Assembly (NCBI GenBank): GCA_025937955.1
Contig: JAICQI010000378.1
Coordinates: forward strand, 1 to 6,096
Length of the DNA stretch: 6,096 nucleotides
DNA from: Pyrinomonadaceae bacterium
Lineage (GTDB): Bacteria > Acidobacteriota > Blastocatellia > Pyrinomonadales > Pyrinomonadaceae
Direction of reading: 5' to 3'
Positions 1-5,022 of this stretch are shown here, piece by piece; position 1 is the stretch's first letter, and every line of letters begins with the position of its first letter. The notes below the pieces were generated by a model. It was not told where the DNA came from and made no database searches. It saw only the letters and a program-made list of their open reading frames with translations. Both the position numbers and the translations under genes were made by a program.

Positions 1-414
1 CCGGCAACGGCGGTCGCGGATGAAGACTCAGTGCTTCTCTTTATCGCGAAAGGGGACGTGCGGGCGGTCTGTCTGAAACACCCAACGATCTCGCTTGCCG
101 CAGTCAAGATGCTTGCTGGACGTTTGCGTAGGCATACAGAACTGGTCGAAGCGCTGTCATTACAAGAAGTCGGGCAACGACTCGCGCGTTTACTGCTGAC
201 AGAAGCGGAACGTCGCGGAAAGAGATTAGAAAACGGCATCAGCTTCGACCTTGTGATGACAAACGGGCAGATTGCCGCGCGCGTTGGGAGCGTGCGCGAG
301 GTAGTGTCGCGTGCGCTGGCGCGGTTACAACAAGACGGACTAATCCTAGTGAGTAATCGTCATGTGACAATTCCGGACGAAGAGCTACTTGCATCCTACT
401 CGGGTCAAAGCTGA
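1..414 (+). CDS. Crp/Fnr-family transcriptional regulator, C-terminal part (5' end outside window)
   Basis: The frame is open from base 1 to the TGA at 412-414, giving 137 residues; a GTG at 31 is internal and not the likely start, because the frame already reads through it. The visible part covers the end of the effector domain, the long dimerisation helix (around LAAVKMLAGRLRRHTELVEA) and a complete winged-helix DNA-binding domain. The helix-turn-helix reads TNGQIAARVGSVREVVSRAL, followed by a wing ending QQDGLILVSNRHVTI. The recognition helix carries R-E-V-V-S-R. In Crp-type proteins the Arg-Glu pair and final Arg of this motif contact GTGA half-sites, while Fnr itself lacks the first Arg. 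The ligand-sensing pocket is outside the window, so the signal cannot be inferred. It probably controls nearby respiration or stress genes; a matching palindrome lies at 2291-2304. Family assignment is secure, the regulon is inference. Confidence 0.9.
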   Translation, partial: PATAVADEDSVLLFIAKGDVRAVCLKHPTISLAAVKMLAGRLRRHTELVEALSLQEVGQRLARLLLTEAERRGKRLENGISFDLVMTNGQIAARVGSVREVVSRALARLQQDGLILVSNRHVTIPDEELLASYSGQS

Positions 415-462
415 TCTGTGCGGTCGTTTCCATGACAGTGATATAGTCTTTGATAGGGGCGT

Positions 463-684
463 ATTGGCCGGAAAATCCTGGCGCTTTTTGGATCTTTCAA
501 TAAGGAGACGCTGGATCTGCACGAACTGTTTGAAGCAGGTGGTAATGACCCTGATGCTCGCACTGCCGTGCTAGATAAGATTGAGCGTTTGGTTCAAGAT
601 GGACTGTTGGAGGAGCGCGGCAATGACTTTTATGCGTTGACGCGAGAAGGCCGTATCAAGTTCGGACTCGACCACAAAGATTAG
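463..684 (+). CDS. Small winged-helix-like protein, start codon uncertain
   Basis: An uninterrupted frame runs from just after the TAG at 454-456 to the TAG at 682-684. It contains no ATG, GTG or TTG before the conserved-looking region, so the start is either a rare ATT (463, with AGGGG only three bases upstream) or CTG (478), or the true start was lost. The roughly 70-residue product begins ILALFGSFNKETLDLHELFE, continues with a helix LDKIERLVQDGLLEERG and ends with FYALTREGRIKF. The pattern helix, then GLLEERGNDFYALTREG, is the typical recognition-helix and wing signature of small winged-helix domains. Protein-like composition and the fact that its stop overlaps the stop of the convergent glycosylase gene (shared bases TTAG at 681-684) argue for a real gene or recent remnant. 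Function is unknown; a regulator or adaptor role is only suggested by the fold. Confidence 0.55.
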   Translation: MGRKILALFGSFNKETLDLHELFEAGGNDPDARTAVLDKIERLVQDGLLEERGNDFYALTREGRIKFGLDHKD

Positions 685-1247
685 ATTGCTACCCCGCCTG
701 AGTTCCTCTTCGCGATCGACAAACGCTCATGCTTGGTTGGACCAGGAGTGGCTTGCACCAACTCTCTTAACTCGCGAGTTCTAACAATCGCTTCACCGCG
801 CAGGGGAAAATGCATGACAAAGATCCTGGATTTGTTGATAGGCGCTTGCCAACCAAAAGAGAAATCTTTCGATCCGATGTATTTTTCGTAGGCGACCCTA
901 CCGATGAAACACACTACAGGAGGGTTCTCAGTCTTGATGATCCGCGCAATTCTTCTACGGCCGGGCAACTCCTCGCCTTTCTTAAGCTCTGTAATATCGC
1001 GTGTGGGCCTGTTAATGATATTTACGAAGCCCAATTTGTATACGACATTGAACTTCTCTTTGTAGATTCGTCTTAAGTCGTCATCATCACGAAGCTCGTT
1101 TCTCTCTTCGTTGAGGATTCCCGCATCGGAGAGTAGATACCAAAACATCTTGTTATTGGAGAATGGCACACCTCGATCGAACGAGCCAAAATGAGGATTG
1201 ATACCCACGAAGAGTATTCTTGCATTCTTATATCTATAGCGAATCAT
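681..1247 (-). CDS. Uracil-DNA glycosylase-like protein (MUG/TDG-type fold)
   Basis: This 188-residue protein has the layout of the mismatch-specific uracil/thymine-DNA glycosylases, which excise uracil or thymine from G:U or G:T mispairs. Motif 1 is ILFVGINP at residues 11-18, with the conserved Asn17; it is followed by GVPFSNNKMFWYLLSDAGI, as in MUG (PF..N.FW...AG). The segment FVNIINRPTRDITEL at 74-88 matches the NL..RPT...EL block, and VVCFIGRVAYE at 111-121 the core strand plus GK.AYE. The late motif, NPSGLS in E. coli Mug, is here HFPLRGE (146-152) and lacks the Asn, so the enzyme is divergent and its substrate range may differ. The ATG at 1247 has a modest AGGG five bases upstream. It lies 31 bases downstream of the two-helix membrane gene on the same strand. 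The region looks more A+T-rich than its neighbours, which may hint at separate origin. Confidence 0.75.
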   Translation of the reverse strand: MIRYRYKNARILFVGINPHFGSFDRGVPFSNNKMFWYLLSDAGILNEERNELRDDDDLRRIYKEKFNVVYKLGFVNIINRPTRDITELKKGEELPGRRRIARIIKTENPPVVCFIGRVAYEKYIGSKDFSFGWQAPINKSRIFVMHFPLRGEAIVRTRELRELVQATPGPTKHERLSIAKRNSGGVAI

Positions 1248-1278
1248 GTTTACCCTGCAGTATTGTCCAGTGTGCTGC

Positions 1279-1494
1279 CTACTGCTTGCGTTCCATGCGA
1301 TAGAGATACCACAGCAGACCGGCGTTTAGACTAAACCCGAACGCCGCGGGCCAGATGACAGCTTCATCTCCGCCCAGGTAGGCATTCATCGTCGCCATTA
1401 GTAACCACAATTGCAGCATCGTAATGATCAGCACAACGCAGAGAATGCCGTAGACGATTGTCAGGCGCTGTGCGCGTGAGAAACGTCTCCTCAT
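1279..1494 (-). CDS. Small two-helix membrane protein associated with a Rieske/molybdoenzyme cluster (DUF6755-like)
   Basis: The 71-residue protein starts with a basic cytoplasmic-looking segment (MRRRFSRAQR). It has two hydrophobic helices, about residues 12-35 and 46-66, joined by a short loop NAYLGGDEAV, and ends RMERKQ. It resembles small membrane proteins found beside Rieske and molybdopterin oxidoreductase genes in acidobacteria, which I recall as DUF6755; this assignment is from memory. Its ATG (1494-1492) overlaps the TGA of the upstream Rieske frame (1493-1491) in an ATGA arrangement, so it was translationally coupled to that gene. Because the Rieske and molybdoenzyme genes upstream are broken, the protein is probably an orphan subunit or assembly factor. 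The reading frame itself shows no damage. Confidence 0.7.
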   Translation of the reverse strand: MRRRFSRAQRLTIVYGILCVVLIITMLQLWLLMATMNAYLGGDEAVIWPAAFGFSLNAGLLWYLYRMERKQ

Positions 1495-1686
1495 ATTGTC
1501 TTCACCTCTACACCGGTTGCATAGATCACGCCGCCGCGTACTTCCAAACTGATTCGAGACAAAGGCCGCTGCGGCGGTCCGGCAATTGGAGTTCCAATGG
1601 TAAGGTCGAACGAACCTTCATGGCACGGGCAGAAAAATCGATTTTTGTTTGGTTGCGGCACAACTGCACAAAGAGAGGTGGTTACA
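1491..1686 (-). pseudogene. Rieske [2Fe-2S] protein, C-terminal half, frameshifted and truncated
   Basis: Reading down from 1670 in one frame gives VVPQPNKNRFFCPCHEGSFD and then a strand-rich tail ending GGVIYATGVEVKTI before the TGA at 1491-1493. CPCHEG is the second Rieske box (C-P-C-H). The first box lies just upstream in another frame: bases 1686-1672 read C-N-H-L-S. Removing one T from the TTT run (AAA at 1670-1672 on the + strand) joins the two as CNHLSCAVVPQ, a proper C-x-H-x-x-C box. One inserted base therefore breaks the gene exactly within the cluster-binding site. The membrane anchor and the N-terminal half expected of a Rieske protein are absent; molybdoenzyme sequence abuts directly at about 1686. 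Rieske proteins pass electrons from quinol to a terminal acceptor, here probably to the neighbouring reductase. The frame ends in an ATGA overlap with the following membrane gene. The identification is strong; whether the lesion is biological or an assembly error cannot be decided here. Confidence 0.8.
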
Positions 1687-1837
1687 TTTCATCGACTAAC
1701 GGTCCGATACGTCGCGTTTGCGTTCCGGAAAGAAACTGGCTAACTACACGGCCGGTGGTTAGCATCAATGGGTATTCGGTGTCTATATCTTCAGCGGGCG
1801 GTGTATAGGGAGCAACGTTGAAGCGCGCCTTTCCATC
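1682..1837 (-). pseudogene. Molybdopterin oxidoreductase, short C-terminal-domain remnant
   Basis: About 51 codons read DGKARFNVAPYTPPAEDIDT, then EYPLMLTTGRVVSQFLSGTQ, then TRRIGPLVDEM and a TAA at 1682-1684. The pattern DGKARF...P......YPL.L.TGR......G..TRR is the start of the molybdopterin dinucleotide-binding domain of nitrate reductase/formate dehydrogenase-type enzymes, which are normally about 700 residues or more. Both the large N-terminal catalytic part and the last stretch of the domain are missing. On its 5' side it is joined in frame to the membrane-protein remnant at FQRP/DGKARF. On its 3' side it runs straight into the Rieske remnant. It therefore looks like a fragment left after two deletions. 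The substrate of the intact enzyme is unknown; nitrate is suggested only by the RIC gene and Crp/Fnr regulator nearby. Confidence 0.75.
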
Positions 1838-2283
1838 CGGGCGCTGAAAGATGTGGAAGAATTTTCCGAACGGAAGCCATAACAATGTGACGATACGTTT
1901 ATCGCGTGGATAATCGCGAGAAAGTCGTAGGCGTAACCTTTCATTCAGGTGTAGCTGGCTGTCAACATTAGTCCAGTTACACTAATCGCAAACAAGAGGA
2001 TCAACGGCAGGAAGTCCTCACCAAATTGCTGTAAGGCAGCTGCGCCGTGATCTCTCATGCGCCGCGGCATGGCCAGCATCACACCACCCGTAACCATGAT
2101 CGAAGCCCGGACCAATCCATGAAAGATCAGAAAACCAAAGATCGAATGTATCGGAAAGGCAAAAGTCTGGAAGCCAAAGAGGAAAGCACGATACCAGTCT
2201 AAATTGTTTGGCAGAGTTTCAAAATGTATCCAGCCAAAGACGAGGGGAAAAGTAATGGCAATTGCAATGATGCAACCCCACAT
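1838..2283 (-). pseudogene. Polytopic respiratory membrane protein, interrupted by a stop codon and a frameshift
   Basis: From the ATG at 2283 the frame encodes 112 mostly hydrophobic residues, including PLVFGWIHFETLPNNLDWYR, FPIHSIFGFLIFHGLV and a basic loop MPRRMRDHG, ending FAISVTGLMLTASYT at a TGA (1945-1947). The same frame continues beyond it with MKGYAYDFLAIIHAINV. After a one-base shift at about 1893-1896 it resumes as IVTLLWLPFGKFFHIFQRP, completing a helix. A single change TGG to TGA plus a one-base deletion would explain both breaks. Spaced histidines in the helices and the order membrane protein, molybdoenzyme, Rieske suggest a quinol- or haem-interacting subunit (NarI-like in role), but I do not know the family with certainty. 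The 5' end also looks truncated: a stop codon (2296-2298) and no ribosome site precede the first ATG. The 3' end is fused to molybdoenzyme sequence. Confidence 0.7.
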
Positions 2284-2290
2284 GCCAAGC

Positions 2291-2304
2291 GTGATTTAAG
2301 TCAC
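2291..2304. promoter_or_regulatory. Crp/Fnr-family operator-like palindrome GTGA-N6-TCAC
   Basis: GTGATTTAAGTCAC has perfect four-base half-sites separated by six bases, the exact spacing of Crp (TGTGA-N6-TCACA) and Fnr (TTGA-N6-TCAA) sites. Its centre lies 62.5 bases before the ATG of the RIC gene, a usual activator distance. It is also only eight bases before the first ATG of the broken membrane gene on the other strand, which suggests that the original 5' part of that gene has been lost. No convincing -10 or -35 boxes were found. The regulator encoded at the window start has the R-E-x-x-S-R recognition helix expected to read GTGA. Confidence 0.55.
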
Positions 2305-2359
2305 TGAGTCGAAGCCTATCCTGGCGTAGCCTCCGTGGCAGGAGATAGGGAGAAGCGAT

Positions 2360-3076
2360 ATGTTTGAGACCACAAAAACTGTTAGACAGTACGCGCTGGA
2401 GGTACCCGCGGCGACTCGTATTTTCGAAAAACTCGGGATCGATTACTGCTGTGGTGGCGGCAAGAGTCTGGCGGATGCTTGTACCGCGGCGGGGGTCTCA
2501 GTGGTTGAAGTGCTCGACTTTCTTAATGCTGAGTTGAGGGTTGCAACTTCAGCAACCAGGGATTGGCAAGCGTTATCGCAGGCGGAACTGATTACTCATA
2601 TTGTTGATAAACATCACGCGTTTACTCGAGAGGAGTTGGTGCGACTGGAAGCTCTACTCGCAAAAGTTTCTGGTGTCCACGGGCAAAACCATCCGGAACT
2701 GTTTGAGATTCAGGATCAATTTGGGAAGCTGCGCGGGGAGCTCGAGCCTCACATGTTAAAAGAAGAGAGTGTTCTCTTTCCCTATATCGTTCGAATGGAG
2801 GAAGCGGCGGTAGCGAAACAAAATCTTCCGTCGCCGCCTTTTGGAACTGTGCGCAATCCAGTGCGCGTGATGATGGCCGAGCACGATGCCGCCGGATACA
2901 TTTTGGGAAGAATGCGTGAGGCCAGTTCGGACTACGCTGTCCCGCCGGATACATGCATCAGTTACAAAACTTTATACAGCGCCCTGACAGCATTGGAAGT
3001 GGACCTGCATCAGCATATTCATTTGGAAAACAACATCCTGTTTCCGCGCGCGATGGAACTGGAGTGTTCCATCTAA
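2360..3076 (+). CDS. scdA: RIC-type di-iron protein, iron-sulfur cluster repair (ScdA/YtfE/NorA family)
   Basis: This 238-residue cytoplasmic protein has the full-length RIC architecture. The N-terminal DUF542 domain (about 1-60) carries the diagnostic DYCCGGG at residues 28-34. A hemerythrin-like four-helix domain (about 75-235) holds the di-iron centre: His85/His86, the pair H131-x3-E135, His175 (AEHD) and the pair H219-x3-E223. Proteins of this family restore iron-sulfur clusters damaged by nitric oxide or oxidants and are induced with denitrification or nitrosative stress. The ATG at 2360 has AGGGAG seven bases upstream. A GTGA-N6-TCAC site upstream suggests Crp/Fnr-type control. The gene is intact although the genes on either side are broken. 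The family is certain; repair of NO damage is taken from known members. Confidence 0.93.
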   Translation: MFETTKTVRQYALEVPAATRIFEKLGIDYCCGGGKSLADACTAAGVSVVEVLDFLNAELRVATSATRDWQALSQAELITHIVDKHHAFTREELVRLEALLAKVSGVHGQNHPELFEIQDQFGKLRGELEPHMLKEESVLFPYIVRMEEAAVAKQNLPSPPFGTVRNPVRVMMAEHDAAGYILGRMREASSDYAVPPDTCISYKTLYSALTALEVDLHQHIHLENNILFPRAMELECSI

Positions 3077-3110
3077 GGAGGCCACAACTCCCCAGTGTTA
3101 GCCTCTTTCA

Positions 3111-3131
3111 AGTTTGACGTCTTGCCAAACT
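3111..3131. repeat. Short inverted repeat between convergent genes
   Basis: AGTTTG and CAAACT flank a nine-base loop between the RIC stop (3076) and the stop of the broken transporter on the other strand (3130-3132). It could form a weak six-pair hairpin, possibly acting in termination in this convergent gap. It lacks a GC-rich stem and a T-run, so a terminator role is only a guess. Confidence 0.2.
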
Positions 3132-3557
3132 ATGAAATTAACCCCACGAAAGTTAACAGCCAGGCAGCTAGGGCCACGAAGATAAATGAACGGGGAATGA
3201 ACAGCAGAAAATCCAAAGCCAGCGCCTTTGATAATCGCAGAGTGGAAACCGTGTACATACCCAGAGGAAAGACCATTCCCCAGTAGAGCGAATCATAGGC
3301 CAGCGGAAAATGCTTGTGCAGATGTCGCCAGATACCAAGGATGAACAACAATGGAATCCACCATGTACCGGCCGCCCAGAAGAACAGAGTAAATCCTTTT
3401 AGGAAGAAAGTACTGCATAAGCGATCAGATTGATTACCAGCAGCGCCCAAGCCAGCCACTTCATGTCCAATAGGAACGTAGCCGTTGAGATAATCCCCGT
3501 AGCCATCACAAGGGCAAGTAGCCCGGAACAGGTCTGCATGACTCGGGTATTCTTCAC
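3130..3557 (-). pseudogene. TehA/C4-dicarboxylate-transporter-family membrane protein, large internal deletion
   Basis: Two ends of one transporter are present in different frames. The N-terminal piece (GTG at 3557 or ATG at 3539, stop TAA 3399-3401) reads MQTCSGLLALVMATGIIST and continues through a second hydrophobic stretch, MKWLAWALLVINLIAYAVL. LALVMATGIIS is the hallmark first helix of the TehA/SLAC1-like family. The C-terminal piece, from about 3411 to the TAG at 3130-3132, reads FFLKGFTLFFWAAGTWWIP, with WRHLHKHFPLAYDSLYWGMV, FPLGMYTV and a final helix ending WLLTFVGLIS. Together they make roughly 140 residues, whereas these ten-helix proteins usually have over 300, so the middle helices are missing. 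The join is near 3399-3411 and is out of frame. A frame opening at GTG 3459 is only an accidental extension of the C-terminal piece. Intact relatives export or channel anions such as tellurite or dicarboxylates. Confidence 0.75.
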
Positions 3558-3759
3558 TTCTTTTCTCTTCGGTTAATCTCAGTCCGGCTCCATCAAAATA
3601 AAGAGCGCATTGCTATATCATCATAATACGCGTGAAGAGATCCCCAAGGGCGATAGAGCACCGTGAGAACACCTGTGCAGAACGAGTGTTTCCACGCTAT
3701 GAACCATCTGGACCTTCGTTTAAGTTGATAATCAATACTTGGGCGGAAGGATATGAAAG
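3558..3759. other. Intergenic stretch without recognisable gene
   Basis: These 200 bases separate the broken transporter (transcribed leftward) from the DoxX-like gene (transcribed rightward). They should contain the promoter of the latter. The only structure seen is the perfect 11-base palindrome TTGATAATCAA at 3725-3735, 25 bases before the ATG. No confident -35/-10 pair and no protein-like frame was found. Confidence 0.4.
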
Positions 3760-4197
3760 ATGGAACACATTATCGACAGCTCAACCCGAACCACTCCCCG
3801 AAAGAAGCCTCTGGCTGAGGCCAACGTCTCCGGCCCAGCCTATCAGGCTTACCAAATCTTGCACGTCGGCTTCGTTGTCGCGCCGATAGTCGCGGGACTG
3901 GATAAGTTTTTTAATCTACTTGTGAACTGGGAGCAGTACTTACCGGCGTTCGTCAACAAAATGGTCGGCGGTCATGGTCACGAGTTGATGCTCGTAGCCG
4001 GCGTCATCGAAATTATCGCGGGACTCGGAGTTTTGTTTAAGCCGAAATTCTTTGCGTACGTCGTTTCCGCTTGGCTCTTAATGATCGTGGTGAACCTGTT
4101 GATGATTCCAGGCTACTACGACATCGCGCTACGTGATTTTGGACTAGCGTTAGGCGCTCTCGCCCTTGCACGTCTAAGCCAGAATTTTGATCGCTGA
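3760..4197 (+). CDS. DoxX-like four-helix membrane protein
   Basis: The 145-residue protein has a hydrophilic N-terminus of about 28 residues and four predicted membrane helices, near residues 31-52 (YQILHVGFVVAPIVAGLDKF), 73-92 (HELMLVAGVIEIIAGLGVLF), 96-115 and 123-140. The first helix ending in GLDKF and the second with GVIEIIAG are typical of DoxX/DoxD-like proteins, whose biochemical role is mostly unclear; some act in quinone-linked or redox functions. The ATG at 3760 is preceded by GGAAGG with a nine-base gap; an ATG at 3753 lies in another frame and ends soon. It is followed after 16 bases by a strong hairpin, so it may be a single-gene unit. Assignment to the DoxX superfamily is by pattern and moderately certain. 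Confidence 0.7.
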   Translation: MEHIIDSSTRTTPRKKPLAEANVSGPAYQAYQILHVGFVVAPIVAGLDKFFNLLVNWEQYLPAFVNKMVGGHGHELMLVAGVIEIIAGLGVLFKPKFFAYVVSAWLLMIVVNLLMIPGYYDIALRDFGLALGALALARLSQNFDR

Positions 4198-4213
4198 ACT
4201 TCGCAGTAATTGA

Positions 4214-4233
4214 GGGAGTGGCACGCCGCTCCC
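4214..4233 (+). terminator. Strong hairpin, probable terminator of the DoxX-like gene
   Basis: GGGAGTGG pairs with CCGCTCCC over eight base pairs (one G-T wobble) around a CACG tetraloop, starting 16 bases after the DoxX-like stop codon. The bases after it (CGCGGTTGTTCT) are only moderately T-rich, so termination may be partial. It also lies 87 bases before the transaldolase start and could influence that transcript. Confidence 0.5.
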
Positions 4234-4320
4234 CGCGGTTGTTCTAAGAGAAGGTGATGATTGCCGCAGCGGAACAATCCGGCAAGACTGGTGAAACAGT
4301 CAACACGAAGGGAAAGTCTA

Positions 4321-5022
4321 ATGAAGTTCTTTCTAGATACAGCAAACTTAAATGAGATTCGGGAAGGTGTTTCACTCGGTTTAGTCGATGGCATCACGAC
4401 GAACCCTTCTCTCGTGGCAAAAGAGGGAGGCGTTGATTTCAAGCAGCACGTGGTTGCCATCTGTGAGTTGGTCGCGGGTGATGTTTCTGCTGAGGTCACC
4501 AGTCTCGACACTGAAGGCATGCTAAGCGAGGGGCGCGAGTACGCGGCGATCGCACCAAACGTGGTGGTTAAGTGTCCTCTTACTGCTGACGGTTTGAGGG
4601 CCACGCGGCAGTTAACGTCGGAAGGGATTAGGGTTAACGTCACGCTTTGCTTTTCACCTGCCCAGGCAATCCTGGCCGCGAAAGCGGGCGCCGCCTACAT
4701 CAGCCCGTTCATCGGGCGACTCGATGACATCGGGCAGAACGGTCTGGAACTCGTCCGTGACATCGTGGAAATCTATAACAATTACAATTGGAAGACCGAG
4801 GTGCTCGCGGCCAGCATTCGCCATCCCATTCACGTGATTGAAACGGCGCGCGCTGGCGCAGATGTGGCCACGATGCCATTCAAAGTGATGCAGCAACTGA
4901 TCAAGCACCCGCTGACTGATAAGGGGCTGGACCAATTTCTCGCCGATTGGCGGAAGTCAGTCTCATCAAAGCCGGACCAAAACGTCAATCTCCTAAAGGA
5001 GGTCGTTAATGTCAGACAGTAG
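4321..5022 (+). CDS. Transaldolase, small TalC/Fsa-type subfamily
   Basis: A 233-residue (beta/alpha)8-barrel class I aldolase of the short transaldolase group, cytoplasmic, pentose phosphate pathway: it moves a dihydroxyacetone unit between sugar phosphates. The start is the ATG at 4321 (MKFFLDTANLNEI, the family's exact N-terminus, with a purine-rich GAAGGGAAAG upstream); the frame is open further upstream from a TTG at 4261 but that part has no family character. Visible residues: Asp6, ITTNPSL at 25-31, Glu58 (SAEVTS), the Schiff-base Lys84 in VVVKCPLTADG, RVNVTLCF at 104-111, and SPFIGRLDDIG at 128-138. Glu58 and Phe130 point to transaldolase; fructose-6-phosphate aldolases have Gln and Tyr there. 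The tail after FLADWRKS is about 20 residues longer than common for the family. It carries the ribosome-binding site of the next gene, which it overlaps by 14 bases. Confidence 0.92.
   Translation: MKFFLDTANLNEIREGVSLGLVDGITTNPSLVAKEGGVDFKQHVVAICELVAGDVSAEVTSLDTEGMLSEGREYAAIAPNVVVKCPLTADGLRATRQLTSEGIRVNVTLCFSPAQAILAAKAGAAYISPFIGRLDDIGQNGLELVRDIVEIYNNYNWKTEVLAASIRHPIHVIETARAGADVATMPFKVMQQLIKHPLTDKGLDQFLADWRKSVSSKPDQNVNLLKEVVNVRQ
4995..5003 (+). promoter_or_regulatory. Shine-Dalgarno sequence of the cytochrome gene inside the transaldolase coding region
   Basis: AAAGGAGGT is a near-perfect anti-16S match, with six bases between GGAGG and the ATG at 5009. It fixes the start of the cytochrome frame and predicts translational coupling. 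It sits in the 3' arm of a small possible hairpin, CTCC-TAAA-GGAG, which could mask it until ribosomes translating the transaldolase open it. Confidence 0.75.

Noticed and set aside
810..1076. Plus-strand open frame of 88 codons
   Set aside because: It lies entirely opposite the glycosylase-like gene, has no family character and no ribosome site.
1458..1808. Plus-strand open frame of 116 codons
   Set aside because: It is antisense to the Rieske and molybdoenzyme remnants, whose motifs are clear on the other strand.
2622..2954. Minus-strand open frame of 110 codons
   Set aside because: It is a shadow of the RIC gene, which has all its ligand motifs on the plus strand.
3725..3735. TTGATAATCAA palindrome as an Fnr box upstream of the DoxX-like gene
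   Set aside because: The half-sites TTGAT and ATCAA are right but the spacer is one base instead of four, so a Crp/Fnr dimer would not fit. It may still be another operator.
4284..4297. GTGA...TCAA in front of the transaldolase as a second Crp/Fnr site
   Set aside because: The half-sites are separated by five bases instead of six and the second half is imperfect.
4261..4320. Transaldolase start at the upstream TTG (4261)
   Set aside because: The extra 20 residues have no family similarity, while MKFFLDTAN at 4321 is the usual N-terminus of the family.
4116..4643. Minus-strand open frame of 175 codons
   Set aside because: It runs opposite the end of the DoxX-like gene and the first half of the transaldolase; composition is serine/threonine-rich as expected for an antisense frame.
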